Below are positions 9,317 to 19,764 of a DNA stretch of 38,327 nt, one piece after another. The stretch spans positions 1 to 38,327 of the forward strand of contig JAJXTM010000003.1 of assembly GCA_021783875.1 (NCBI GenBank), read 5' to 3'. Position numbers and translations under genes: made by a program. This stretch comes from Bacteroidota bacterium (GTDB lineage: Bacteria; Bacteroidota; Ignavibacteria; Ignavibacteriales; Ignavibacteriaceae). Position 1 is the first letter of the stretch. Each line of letters starts with the position of its first letter. The notes below the pieces were generated by a model. That model worked only from the letters and a program-made list of their open reading frames with translations. It made no database searches and had not been told where the DNA came from.

Positions 9317-10627
9317 TCAGAATGAATAACCGCTTTCGCCGTGTTGACTTATATCAAGTCCGTCAAGTTCATCTTCACCATTTACTCTGATACCCATAGT
9401 TTTATCTAAAACTTTTAGAATAATCCAGGAGACCGTAAACGAGTAAGCAATGGCGGCTAGGACACTTACAGCCTGGACACCAAGAAGGTTTAAATTACCA
9501 TAGAATAAGCCATTAGCACCGGCAGGATTGATAGCTTTTGAAGCAAATAGACCCACCATTAATGCGCCAAAAGTACCGCCAACGCCATGAACTCCGACAG
9601 CATCAAGTGAATCATCATATCCAAGTTTATTTTTAAAACCGACGGCATAATAACAAAGGATACCCACAGCTAAACCGATAATAAGAGCTGCAAGAGGCCC
9701 AACAAAACCGGATGCAGGCGTAATAGCCACCAAACCGGCAACAGCACCGGAAGCAGCCCCAAGAACGGTCGGCTGTCCCCTATGAATCCATTCAGTAATC
9801 AACCATGACATAGTGGCAGCTGCCGCTGCGATATGAGTAGCTACAAAAGCTGAAGTAGCAAGCGAGCCGGACGATAAAGCGCTTCCGGCATTAAAACCGA
9901 ACCATCCGAACCATAATAAAGCAGCACCGGTAAGAGTCATCGTCAAATTATTCGGTTTAGTAATTTCGTCATGATGAACTTTTCGTTTGCCCACCATTAT
10001 TGCAGCAACGAGAGCCGCAGTTCCTGAGCTAATATGAACGACAAGACCGCCGGCAAAATCCAGAGCGCCCATGTTTCTAATCCATCCGCCAGTGCCCCAA
10101 ACCCAATGAGCAATCGGAGCATATACAAAAGTAGACCATAAAAGTACAAACATTAGGTACGTTTTAAACTTAAACCTCTCGGCAAATGCACCGGAAATAA
10201 GAGCCGGAGTAATAACTGCAAACATCATTTGGAACATCATAAAGGCCTGATGCGGAACAGTTGCAGCGTAATCGGGGTCAGGAGTAAGTCCGACACTATT
10301 TAGTCCAGCCCAGCTTAAGCTTCCAATAAAGTGACCGACATCCGGACCGAAGGCAAGACTATATCCAATTAGCACCCATTGAATAGAAACAACACCGAGT
10401 GCAATAAAACTTTGCATAATAGTGCCTAGTACATTTTTTCGCCTAACCATACCGCCATAGAACAGTGCGAGACCAGGAGTCATCAGCATCACTAATGCAG
10501 TAGAGATTAAAAGCCAGGCAGTATCTCCTTTATCTACAGTATTTACAACAGCAGAATTAGCGGCAAAAACAGTGCTCATTCCTGCGGTTAAGATTAGTAA
10601 TAATAGGATTACCCTAAAAATCTTCAT
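9317..10627 (-). CDS. amtB: Ammonium transporter
   Basis: MTPGLALFYGGMVRRKNVL, WVWGTGGWIRNMGALDFAGGLVVHISSGTAALVAA, DSLDAVGVHGVGGTFGALMVGLFA. Confidence 0.96.
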   Translation of the reverse strand: MKIFRVILLLLILTAGMSTVFAANSAVVNTVDKGDTAWLLISTALVMLMTPGLALFYGGMVRRKNVLGTIMQSFIALGVVSIQWVLIGYSLAFGPDVGHFIGSLSWAGLNSVGLTPDPDYAATVPHQAFMMFQMMFAVITPALISGAFAERFKFKTYLMFVLLWSTFVYAPIAHWVWGTGGWIRNMGALDFAGGLVVHISSGTAALVAAIMVGKRKVHHDEITKPNNLTMTLTGAALLWFGWFGFNAGSALSSGSLATSAFVATHIAAAAATMSWLITEWIHRGQPTVLGAASGAVAGLVAITPASGFVGPLAALIIGLAVGILCYYAVGFKNKLGYDDSLDAVGVHGVGGTFGALMVGLFASKAINPAGANGLFYGNLNLLGVQAVSVLAAIAYSFTVSWIILKVLDKTMGIRVNGEDELDGLDISQHGESGYSF

Positions 10628-10666
10628 CGTTTATTCTCCGATTAAAAGTTAATAATTAATTATAAA

Positions 10667-11005
10667 TTAAAGAGCATCTTCTCCGGTTTCTTCCGTTCTT
10701 ACTCGGATAGTTTCTTCGACAGAAAGAATAAATATTTTGCCGTCTCCTACTTCCCCGGTTTTCGAAGCAGACAAAATTATGGATATCGCTTTTTCAGTCA
10801 GGTTGTCAGGGCAGACCAATTCAATTTTAATTTTTGGGACAAATTCAATTTTATATTCGGTACCTCTATAAATTTCCCTATGTCCTTTTTGTCTACCATA
10901 TCCTTTTACCTCGGTAACGGTAATACCTCTGAATCCTGCTTCCTGCAGATCATGGTGAACATCGTCAAGTTTATGTGGTCGTATAATTGCGACTATCATT
11001 TTCAT
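10667..11005 (-). CDS. glnK: Nitrogen regulatory protein P-II
   Basis: MKMIVAIIRPHKLDDV...GFRGITVTEVKGYGRQKGHREIYRGTEY (T-loop Tyr), VGDGKIFILSVEETIRVRTEETGEDAL; adjacent to amtB. Confidence 0.95.
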   Translation of the reverse strand: MKMIVAIIRPHKLDDVHHDLQEAGFRGITVTEVKGYGRQKGHREIYRGTEYKIEFVPKIKIELVCPDNLTEKAISIILSASKTGEVGDGKIFILSVEETIRVRTEETGEDAL

Positions 11006-11123
11006 TTTATACCTCTTGATTTTTTGATAAAGTTAACCCATTAACGGGTATTTGAAATATAATAATAAACGAATAAGAGTTCCCTTCTTTTACGGGAATA
11101 AGATATCAATATTGTCTAAATAA

Positions 11124-11900
11124 TTAATAATTAATTAAAATCCTTGGTCGTTTATTAAGCCATTCTAATTTAATTTGACGTTCATAAAAATCGGATAAAT
11201 TATGTCCGGAAAGGACATCTTCGGTTTTGCCGGATGAGTGGATACTGCCTTGTTTTAATAACATTGTATGATTAAAAACTGACAATATTTCTTCTAAGTG
11301 ATGAGACACATATAAAAGAGTAGGTGCGTTTTGCGCGATGCTGATTAATTCAATTAAAGCTAAAAAGCTTTCTCTTGCAAAGATATCAAGACCAGTACAA
11401 GGCTCGTCTAAAATCAGCAATTTCGGAGAACCCATTAAAGCACGAGCAAGTAATATCTTTTGTTTTTCACCCTGGGATAAAGAATAATAAATTCTATTAT
11501 TTAGATTAGATGATCCAAATTTATCTAATAAATCTTCAGCTCTATCATAATCAGATTTTTCTGCTTTATCATAAAGTCCAATACTAGCGAATTTACCGCT
11601 AATGATTATATCATTGACAGATTCACATGAATAAAAATTTTCTAATAAAGAAGAGCTGACCCATCCGATTGATTTTCTCAATTCCCGGAGATCCGATGAA
11701 CCAAATTTTTCCCCGAGGACAGTCACATCGCCTTCAGACGGAAGCAGATAAGCACTTATGATTTTCAATAAAGATGTTTTACCTGAGCCGTTAAGACCGA
11801 CAATTGACCAATGTTCACCGGGTTGAATAGTCCAGTTAATATTTTTAAGGATATAAGATGAATCTCGTTTCCAGGAAACATTTTTCAAATGAGCAATCAA
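11124..11900 (-). CDS. ABC transporter ATP-binding protein
   Basis: Walker A GLNGSGKTSLL, signature LSQGEKQKILLARAL, Walker B LLILDEP; no permease gene adjacent. Confidence 0.88.
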   Translation of the reverse strand: MIAHLKNVSWKRDSSYILKNINWTIQPGEHWSIVGLNGSGKTSLLKIISAYLLPSEGDVTVLGEKFGSSDLRELRKSIGWVSSSLLENFYSCESVNDIIISGKFASIGLYDKAEKSDYDRAEDLLDKFGSSNLNNRIYYSLSQGEKQKILLARALMGSPKLLILDEPCTGLDIFARESFLALIELISIAQNAPTLLYVSHHLEEILSVFNHTMLLKQGSIHSSGKTEDVLSGHNLSDFYERQIKLEWLNKRPRILINY

Positions 11901-12074
11901 GAATTACCTATTAGATAGTTAAATTTATAAAATTAAAGTGTAAAGTTAAAATTTGAAATAGTTAAGTTCAATATTTAGAGAACTATTGAATATAAAATTA
12001 ATTTTATTTAATTAAGGAAAGTTAAGGCGAAGGATACGTGATATTGCGAGTATGAAATAAAGTAATGATAATAA

Positions 12075-12809
12075 TTAAATTACTATGCTTATTAGAAAAG
12101 TAAGCAGCATTCCTAAAATCGTAAGTCCAATTAATTTGAATGAACTGCGGTCGCTATGTGCTTCGGGAAGAATATCACTTGCGCCAATATAGACTAAAAA
12201 TCCTCCAAAAAATCCCAGATAAAGGGCTAATAAGAAGTTAGGTATGTGAATAATTAAAGTAAAAACCGCTCCAAAGACGGGGGCGATTGCATCGCCTAAC
12301 AGAAAGATTTTAGTTTTCTTAGTTGAATTTTTATGCATAAGCATTAAAGAGACAGTATTCATTCCATCTGTGAAATCATGCGAGATAATTGCTAAACCTA
12401 CTAAAATCCCTACTGCAGTTCCCAATTGAAAGCCCATGCCAATACCAATTCCGTCAATAAAGCTATGACCAATTAAAGCGATTGCAGAAAGCATTCCTAC
12501 TTGTGGGTGTTTATGATTTGCATATTCATCTTCGTGCGCATGATGGATTAGAATAGATTTCTCAAGAATATGCAGAATAATAAATCCGGCGGCAAATGCC
12601 ATCATTATAGGAGTAGGATTAAGATTTTTTTCTTTTACTTGGGTAATGATTTCTGGAAGGATATCAAAACTGAAAACACCAATTAATACACCGGCGGTAA
12701 AGGCCATAATCAGGTGTATTTTATCTCTGAATTTCATAGAGAATAATCCCCCGGACAGAGTGGAGATAAAAGTTGCAATAGAAAACAAAATTAAAGCGGT
12801 ATAATTCAT
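12075..12809 (-). CDS. ZIP family metal transporter
   Basis: Multi-TM protein with His-rich loop 'HHAHEDEYANHKH' and TM motifs GHSFIDGIGIGMGF / SHDFTDGMNTVSLML. Confidence 0.85.
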   Translation of the reverse strand: MNYTALILFSIATFISTLSGGLFSMKFRDKIHLIMAFTAGVLIGVFSFDILPEIITQVKEKNLNPTPIMMAFAAGFIILHILEKSILIHHAHEDEYANHKHPQVGMLSAIALIGHSFIDGIGIGMGFQLGTAVGILVGLAIISHDFTDGMNTVSLMLMHKNSTKKTKIFLLGDAIAPVFGAVFTLIIHIPNFLLALYLGFFGGFLVYIGASDILPEAHSDRSSFKLIGLTILGMLLTFLISIVI

Positions 12810-12869
12810 TAATTTCCTTTTATGACATTCAGTTAATTAGATAAATTTTTTCTATTTCGGATTCATAAA

Positions 12870-14366
12870 TCAAAACAAAACCAATGTTATTATAGAATGA
12901 GCCGGGCTTTTTGTCTTTACAGCACTTTGTTCAATCCAGGTATTAAAATCCAATGATTTATCTGTATTATTCATGATCACTACTGCAATTTTACCATCAG
13001 TATTTTCAAAAGCTGTTGCCATCAGATCGTCGGAATTAGACGAACAGACAATACGCCTGGCGCCGGGGCGAATAAATTTAGAAAAATGGCCCAGATAGTA
13101 GAAGGAGCTCATATAGGTCAACTCTCCAGTTTTTGTATTACAAATAATAGGAGCCATACAAAAATTATCAGTATGATTAGGACCGCCTGTTTGATCGAGG
13201 ATAACATTCCAAGCTGTCCAGCCCTCAGCCCAATTATTCAGATCCATAATCATAGATTTCCCGTATATTTCTCCCCATTTCCATTCCTTAACACTATCAG
13301 CATAAAAGTTAGATTCAGATCCTTCGGTAAATAACAGATGTTTATTAGGAAAGGCATCGTGGACTAGTCTGACATTATCAAAATGATCTCCGACATACCA
13401 ATGGAATCCAGTTCCCCAGACATATTTAACAGCTTCTGGGTCTTCGTAAACTGTTGCTGCGCGTTGATACATAATTCCTCGGTTGTGGTCCCAAATCATT
13501 AATTTCAGATTTGACAGCCCTGATTTATGAAGTACTGGTCCGAGATAGTTTTTGACAAAATCTCTTTCTTCATCGGCAGTATAAATACAAGATTCCCATC
13601 TTTGCACAGCCATAGGTTCATTTTGGACTGTCATACCCCAAATTGACAATCCGATTTTATGGTATGTTTTAATAAACTTTGCCAGATAATCAGCCCAGGT
13701 TTTATAATATTCAGGTTTTAATTTTCCACCATGAAGCATATCATTATTAGTTTTCATCCAGGCTGGAGGGCTCCATGGAGATGCGAACAAAGTAAAATCA
13801 TTATCTGCTTCTTTGATAGCAGCTTTGATAAAAGGGATTTTGTATGCCATATCATGGGCGATTGAAAAATCTTTCAGAGAAGTGTCCCCTGCTGTCTCAT
13901 CATAGGTGTAACTTGAACTAGAGAAATCGCAGCTATTGATATTTGTCCTGCCAAGCGAAAAGCCATTGCCGCTATCTTTACTAAAAAGGGCGGATATGAT
14001 TTCATTTTGTTTATTTAATGGTAATTTATAAAACGTTTCTGCAGAGGCATCGGTTAAAGCTCCGCCAATGCCAATAATAGATTGGAATTTTTTAGTCCTA
14101 TCAAGGATTATAGTTGGAAAGCTTTCTTCGGGCTGTTCAAAAGGTTCAAAGGAAAGAGTACCTTGTTTTGTAATTCTATCTTTTGAGTCTTTAGCAGTAA
14201 GGTATTCAACCGCCGCAGTAATTTTTTTAATCGATTTATGATTTTTTTTGCTATTCAAAGATTTTTGGTTTGCCATTAGGGCGAAACATATAAATAAGGA
14301 AAAGATTAATATAAATTTTAATTTTATTTCTAAGCGGGATAAATTAATGCTCATTAGAATCTCCAT
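12870..14366 (-). CDS. Glycoside hydrolase family 30 (glucosylceramidase-like), secreted
   Basis: SIIGIGGALTDASAETFYKLP, FASPWSPPAWMKTN, TVQNEPMAVQRWESCIYTADEERDFV (acid/base E), LLFTEGSESNF (nucleophile E), GWTAWNVILDQTGGPNH; N-terminal signal segment. Confidence 0.9.
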   Translation of the reverse strand: MEILMSINLSRLEIKLKFILIFSLFICFALMANQKSLNSKKNHKSIKKITAAVEYLTAKDSKDRITKQGTLSFEPFEQPEESFPTIILDRTKKFQSIIGIGGALTDASAETFYKLPLNKQNEIISALFSKDSGNGFSLGRTNINSCDFSSSSYTYDETAGDTSLKDFSIAHDMAYKIPFIKAAIKEADNDFTLFASPWSPPAWMKTNNDMLHGGKLKPEYYKTWADYLAKFIKTYHKIGLSIWGMTVQNEPMAVQRWESCIYTADEERDFVKNYLGPVLHKSGLSNLKLMIWDHNRGIMYQRAATVYEDPEAVKYVWGTGFHWYVGDHFDNVRLVHDAFPNKHLLFTEGSESNFYADSVKEWKWGEIYGKSMIMDLNNWAEGWTAWNVILDQTGGPNHTDNFCMAPIICNTKTGELTYMSSFYYLGHFSKFIRPGARRIVCSSNSDDLMATAFENTDGKIAVVIMNNTDKSLDFNTWIEQSAVKTKSPAHSIITLVLF

Positions 14367-14499
14367 TTATAATGATTTGTAAAAAATAATAATAAATTCT
14401 TTAAAATAATATGATTAGTATGATAAAAGCTGATTTTATTAAGAAATTAAATTCTAATTTCCCCATAAAGCATTTGATTTCAGCCGCATAAATTAATTT

Positions 14500-14922
14500 T
14501 TAATCTATCTTAACCATATAAATAATTCCGGGCATACAGTCGCTTGAAGACCACTTTCCTTCAAGAATCTTAGTGGCAGAATTAATTTCCAAAGAACCCT
14601 TTTTTATGCACCAAAAATACCCTGGGCGAGCATTTTGGCTTATAATATCTAATTCTTTAAAAAATAGAGTATCATTTTTTATAGTTCCTTTTACTTTCAT
14701 ATCGGCAAAAAAAGGGCTGTCAGGTATTTTGATTCTTGATGTGCCTATAACAATAGAATCCTTCTGTCGCAGGTTAAAATACATTGTATAGCCATCTTCG
14801 CCTCTGGGTCCATTTTGCTGGATCATTTTCCCCTGCCATCGACCGGAAAAGTTAAGTTCTTGAGCACATCCTATTATAAAAATAAGTAATGAAAATAAAA
14901 GAAATAATAATTTTATTTTCAT
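14500..14922 (-). CDS. Hypothetical lipoprotein
   Basis: Lipobox FIIGCAQ; beta-rich 'FSGRWQGKMIQ...' body. Confidence 0.55.
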   Translation of the reverse strand: MKIKLLFLLFSLLIFIIGCAQELNFSGRWQGKMIQQNGPRGEDGYTMYFNLRQKDSIVIGTSRIKIPDSPFFADMKVKGTIKNDTLFFKELDIISQNARPGYFWCIKKGSLEINSATKILEGKWSSSDCMPGIIYMVKID

Positions 14923-14969
14923 ATTAGTTTCCTTTCTATTAATAACATTACTTAAAAATTCAGGAACAA

Positions 14970-15452
14970 TTAAGTATTTTCTCCCGGATCATCAGCAGAA
15001 GGTCCATAGATTGAAGGTACTTTCCCGCCTGCAAGACGAATATAGACAGACATTTGTCCGCGATGGTGAATTTGATCAAACAGCATCATCATCATAAATT
15101 CATCCGCAATAATTTTCCTGCCTGCGAAATTAATTTCTTTATTCAATTCGGACTCGGGCAGCGCTTCTAATTTTGAAACTATGTCAGAAGTTTCTTTTTC
15201 AAAATCTTCAACTAATATTTTTACACTATCAGGAGAATAAGTTTTATAAATTGAGTTATCAATGTGTTCACCAAAAACTAAAGATTTCATTAAAAACATT
15301 TCGAAAATGCAAGTTGACAAAAGTTTTCTTACATTTGATGATCTTTCATGCGGAGTAAAGTCTAACTTATTCTCGGGAAAGGCGCGCATTACTTTAAGAG
15401 TAGTTGCGAACTCACGTTTTAACAATTTTGATAATTCAGTTTTCGTAACCAT
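14970..15452 (-). CDS. DinB family protein
   Basis: FPENKLDFTPHERSSNVRKL ... FDQIHHRGQMSVYIRLAGGKVPSIYGPSADD, typical DinB/DUF664 His pattern. Confidence 0.85.
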   Translation of the reverse strand: MVTKTELSKLLKREFATTLKVMRAFPENKLDFTPHERSSNVRKLLSTCIFEMFLMKSLVFGEHIDNSIYKTYSPDSVKILVEDFEKETSDIVSKLEALPESELNKEINFAGRKIIADEFMMMMLFDQIHHRGQMSVYIRLAGGKVPSIYGPSADDPGENT

Positions 15453-15665
15453 TCGTTTTCCTTCAGATATTAATTAAAGTACTTTTAAGCTATTAAAAAT
15501 ACTAATACTAAGCAATAATGCAAATTAAGACTAAATAAATATTCATAATAATTTGTGTTATGAATAACTTTGCCAATATTTCATTGGTACAATTGATGCA
15601 ATTTTAATTGCAGTCAGCCAAACTTTAGGGACATAACTATTTTAATGTCTTAATTTATCTTCCAT

Positions 15666-17084
15666 TTATTTGATATTTTTTTCAGCTTTAAAAATAGTCC
15701 AAGGTTCCGATGGGCGATCAAATAATAGACCTTTCATCCAATCATACTGAGGATGTTCATTCAGAAATTTTTTTGCATTAAAAGCTGTACCGCAGGCAGC
15801 TCCCCAGCGAGCAGCAAAGGACATTTGTTTCGCCATTTTAGAATCAACAACTTTCCCGTCAAGAGTTCCGGAAGGATCATAGGGTTTATCAAGACCGGAA
15901 TATTGCGGATCGAGGTCCCAATGGGCACATAATGTTCTGGAGCTTGGCTTTTCTTTATTTAAATACGTATCATAATGATCGGCTTCCAATTTTTCAGCAA
16001 GATTAACATCAATTTTACCGGCATATTTTTTCATCAGTTGATTCCAGCGGACACGTCTGGCAACAGAGGAAAGCTTAATATTCGTTTCACTGCTTTTAGT
16101 TTCAAAGCGCAAAATATTTAGATCTTCTGCAACATTAGATCCGAATAAGTATCCATCTTTCTTTTTTTCAAAGCCGACATATTTTAGACCAAGTTCAAGC
16201 CGGGCAATTTCGTTAGTTTTAATATCTCCGAGCAGCCATGCATTTGCATAGCCGCCGTTATTTCCCTTTTTCATCATATCGCACCACTCATCAATTGAAT
16301 TTGCATATTGAGTTGCGTGCCGCATTCTTGAAAATTCCGGAATGCCGTTAGCATCAAACGGATAAAAGCCGCCGATTGTAGTTTCAGATCCGACGAGCCC
16401 GGCATCAGTTATAAAGAAATCCGTACCGCTATGAATAAAGCCGGCGTTAGCTTGCATCATAATATGGTGGCCATGTTCAGGAACAATATCTAAAATAATA
16501 TTACATGGCGGATGCCAATAATCGTCCATTGTATTATGACCAAGTACAATTCCGCCGTCTTTGGTCATGCTTCCCGTTGCAATGAACGAGCTGCATGATT
16601 CTTTTTTAGGATCAGGAGAATTTATCTTCAGTGAATCTTTTACAGATGGGAACCAATAAGACATTAATTCAATATAACCATTGTAAGCAACTAATTCATT
16701 AAGACTAATAGTATCGCCCGCCGCTTCCATACCTTCATCAATCCCTTTAATTTCCTCAATATTTTCCGAATCGACTTTTGGAGTAAGGATCTCACCAGCT
16801 TTATTAACAAGCCAAGACCAATTTATTCCCGTTTGATATTTCCATCCCGCGCTTAATGTATGTATAGATTTTTTAATTTCTTTCTCTAAAAGGTAGCCAT
16901 GCTGAAATCCCCTTTCCTCAGGGGTTCCTTCAATGTGGACAAAAGTCCAACCGTTTTTTTCATACTTGTAAGCTTTAGCAAGCCATGATTTTTGTTCCGG
17001 TGAAAAATGGTTTGTTGTTTTTGCAATAAGTAGAAAAGGGAGAAATGAGATTATTAAATAAAATAGCAAGTAACGGAATTTCAT
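15666..17084 (-). CDS. C45 / phospholipase B-like Ntn-hydrolase family protein, secreted
   Basis: VHIEGTPEERGFQHGYLLEKEI, CSSFIATGSMTKDGGIVLGHNTMDDYW (Cys164 as candidate autoprocessed nucleophile), LCAHWDLDPQYSGL; N-terminal signal peptide. Confidence 0.75.
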   Translation of the reverse strand: MKFRYLLFYLIISFLPFLLIAKTTNHFSPEQKSWLAKAYKYEKNGWTFVHIEGTPEERGFQHGYLLEKEIKKSIHTLSAGWKYQTGINWSWLVNKAGEILTPKVDSENIEEIKGIDEGMEAAGDTISLNELVAYNGYIELMSYWFPSVKDSLKINSPDPKKESCSSFIATGSMTKDGGIVLGHNTMDDYWHPPCNIILDIVPEHGHHIMMQANAGFIHSGTDFFITDAGLVGSETTIGGFYPFDANGIPEFSRMRHATQYANSIDEWCDMMKKGNNGGYANAWLLGDIKTNEIARLELGLKYVGFEKKKDGYLFGSNVAEDLNILRFETKSSETNIKLSSVARRVRWNQLMKKYAGKIDVNLAEKLEADHYDTYLNKEKPSSRTLCAHWDLDPQYSGLDKPYDPSGTLDGKVVDSKMAKQMSFAARWGAACGTAFNAKKFLNEHPQYDWMKGLLFDRPSEPWTIFKAEKNIK

Positions 17085-17305
17085 TGAATCCTCCGGGGAA
17101 TAATCAATAAATTAAAAAGTCTTTCATATAATATACATTATAGAAAATCAATCTTCCAAATAGGTAAATTTATCTTCCAAGTAAACTGCAGGACAATAAA
17201 AGAAAATAAATGTTATCAAAATTATTCCCGGTGGACTTTTCAGCGAATGAATTTAAGAATATAATTTTTATATTAGTTAATTTCGAGTATTCGTGCTTGC
17301 CAGTT

Positions 17306-19414
17306 CTACTTTAATAAAATTAGTTTTTTAGTTTGAGTAAAATTACCGGCTTGCAGTCGATAGTAATATACGCCGCTTGTTAAATTTGAACCATTAAAAT
17401 TGACAGAATAACGCCCGACAGGTTTTTCTTCATTCACTAAGGTTGCTACTTCCCTTCCGAGTTCATCAAATACTTTTATTGTTACAAGTCCGGACTTGGG
17501 GATTTCATAATTTATTGTTGTTGTCGGATTAAATGGGTTTGGGTAGTTTTGGTATAGCGAAATATTTAGAGGTAAATTATTTTTTGTATCGTTAACACCT
17601 GTTATCATTTCTGTTAAAGGACGCATCCAAACACCTCCGCCGATAATACCTGCAAAAAGATAAGAACCTGAAACAGATAATGATTGGACTGGAAGATTTG
17701 AGAACCCTGAGTCAACCGAAGACCAACTTGTACCGTTGTCTGTAGATAAGAAGATCCCGTTATTGTAGGTACCAGCAAACAGGTCAGCGCCGTACACTGC
17801 AAAAGAAATTACTGCGTTAATTTGCAAACCGGAATTAAGTGCCGTCCAAGTTATCCCTTTATCGGTAGATCGGAAAATACTGTTAGTGGTTCCAGCAAAA
17901 ATATTCATTCCGTCGACTTCAAGTGTCGTAATATTTGGATTTGTTAACCCATTATTCGCTGCAGTCCAGGTTGTTCCATTGTCAGAAGATCGAAAGACAC
18001 CTTTAGATTGGGTACCAGCAAAAATAACTGTATCTATAGCATTCGGGATAATTGCCAACGAACCAACAACGGTATCTGTTAAACCATTATTAACCTGTGT
18101 CCAACTTTTACCAAAATCAGAAGTTAAATAAACACCAGCATCGCAACCAACGAAGTAATCAGTCTCCGATGCATTTTTATGATTAATAGCAAACGCTCTA
18201 GTAGAAATAGGTTTGTTAGTATAACTATTAAATTGCCAATTTGCACCATCATCAGAAGAAATAAAAACTCCGCCGCTTGAGCCGGTTCCGGCAAAAATAT
18301 ATGTCCCATCCACAGCCAACGCATTAACCCAAAAGTCCCAAAGCCCTGAATTTATTTGCGCCCAAGTCCCACCATTATTAGATGTTTTGAACATTCCGCA
18401 AGCGCCTGTACCTGCAAAGAGACTATTTCCTTTAATACACATAGCTCCAACAGCAAGATAATAGCCAAGACCATTATTAGCAAAATTCCAATTTGCTCCT
18501 CCATTAGTTGAAAGGAAAACGCCGCTATTTGTCCCGGCTAAAATTTCAGAACTGTCGGAAGCAATGGAATATACATAAAGGTTTGACAAGCCATTATTAA
18601 TTGGGGTCCAATGCAATCCGTTATCCGATGTCACATAAATCCCTCCTCCGCTTGTTCCTGCATAGACGGTTGAATCTTTTACGGAAAATGTAATAACAGC
18701 AATATTCGTTAAGTTATTACTTCTATCACTCCAGGTTCCTCCGTTGTCTGTTGAGACAAAGACACCTCCGGAGGTACCGGCATAAATATTTCCATTATCT
18801 GCGCACATCGAAATAATGTTCAGACTGTTTAATCCTGAATTAACAGAAGTCCAGTTCGTATCGTTCGCAGTAGATCGAAAAATTCCACTTCCAAGAGTTC
18901 CGGCAAATATTGCTGTATCGTTAACTGCAAAAGCAAAAATATTTGATCCGCCGAATTTGAATCCGACTTGAGTCCAGGTTGATCCGTAGTTAGTTGAAGT
19001 AAACATATTGCCAAAGTCACATCCCGCATAGCTACGTGATCCCATTAGAGCTAAATTACGAACAGTGAAATCAAATATACCGGGATTTAAGGAAGACCAG
19101 CTTGAGCCGTTATCGGTTGATTTAAAGACGCCGGCATTTGTGGCAGCATAGATATAATTATTACTAATAAAAAGAGAGAGAATTACATTATTTGTTAAAC
19201 CATTATTCGCTTGAACCCAGCTAGCGGAGTTATCTGTAGACTTGTATATACCGCCGCCAAAGGTTCCTGCAAAAATAGTAGCTCCGTTAAATGCAATACA
19301 GGTAACATCTGCGCCTTTAGGTCCGCTTGTTTGAATCCATTGAGCATTTATTCCATGAAATGATAAAACGATGATAATTATTGATAATAGTAGAAGTTGG
19401 GGCGTTATCTTCAT
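17306..19414 (-). CDS. Secreted BNR/beta-propeller repeat protein with C-terminal T9SS sorting domain
   Basis: About 14 tandem units of about 40-45 aa of form '(I/L)FAGT..GGIF(R/K)STDNG..W...N(N/S)GL'; C-terminus YQNYPNPFNPTTTINYEIPKSGLVTIKVFDELGREVATLVNE...YYYRLQAGNFTQTKKLILLK. Confidence 0.9.
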   Translation of the reverse strand: MKITPQLLLLSIIIIVLSFHGINAQWIQTSGPKGADVTCIAFNGATIFAGTFGGGIYKSTDNSASWVQANNGLTNNVILSLFISNNYIYAATNAGVFKSTDNGSSWSSLNPGIFDFTVRNLALMGSRSYAGCDFGNMFTSTNYGSTWTQVGFKFGGSNIFAFAVNDTAIFAGTLGSGIFRSTANDTNWTSVNSGLNSLNIISMCADNGNIYAGTSGGVFVSTDNGGTWSDRSNNLTNIAVITFSVKDSTVYAGTSGGGIYVTSDNGLHWTPINNGLSNLYVYSIASDSSEILAGTNSGVFLSTNGGANWNFANNGLGYYLAVGAMCIKGNSLFAGTGACGMFKTSNNGGTWAQINSGLWDFWVNALAVDGTYIFAGTGSSGGVFISSDDGANWQFNSYTNKPISTRAFAINHKNASETDYFVGCDAGVYLTSDFGKSWTQVNNGLTDTVVGSLAIIPNAIDTVIFAGTQSKGVFRSSDNGTTWTAANNGLTNPNITTLEVDGMNIFAGTTNSIFRSTDKGITWTALNSGLQINAVISFAVYGADLFAGTYNNGIFLSTDNGTSWSSVDSGFSNLPVQSLSVSGSYLFAGIIGGGVWMRPLTEMITGVNDTKNNLPLNISLYQNYPNPFNPTTTINYEIPKSGLVTIKVFDELGREVATLVNEEKPVGRYSVNFNGSNLTSGVYYYRLQAGNFTQTKKLILLK

Positions 19415-19764
19415 AATATTTCTCCCTAAATAAAAAAATAATGTATAATAATTTTAATGTATTAATATTATAAAATATTTTATTTGTAAACAATATGGAA
19501 TTTGGCATTCCCAAATTGGAAATAGTGAGGATGAAAAAAATTATAATTTTAAATAAATATAAAATTAATTAATTTGGTGTATGTGATTTTTAAAATTAGT
19601 TTATAATATCGCATAGTAATAAGAATTAAAGGAATCAGAAAAGAGAAATCAGGGGATACGCATTAATAGGAATTAAGCAAATATATATTTTCAATTATTT
19701 TATTTCTCTTAAAAGAAAGAAATTTTGAGAAATCTGATTCTGAAGTAGCCGGAATTATCTCCGA

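Noticed and set aside
11080-11098. Possible third copy of the CCCGC hairpin (TTCCC...GGGAA)
   Set aside because: Only 5 bp of stem with a 9-nt unpaired loop and no GCGGG core; could be a decayed copy but not supportable.
17306-19414. Tandem repetitive DNA possibly a CRISPR or satellite array
   Set aside because: Repeats are protein-level propeller blades of about 120-135 bp with diverged nucleotide sequence, all in one open frame; no identical direct repeats with spacers.
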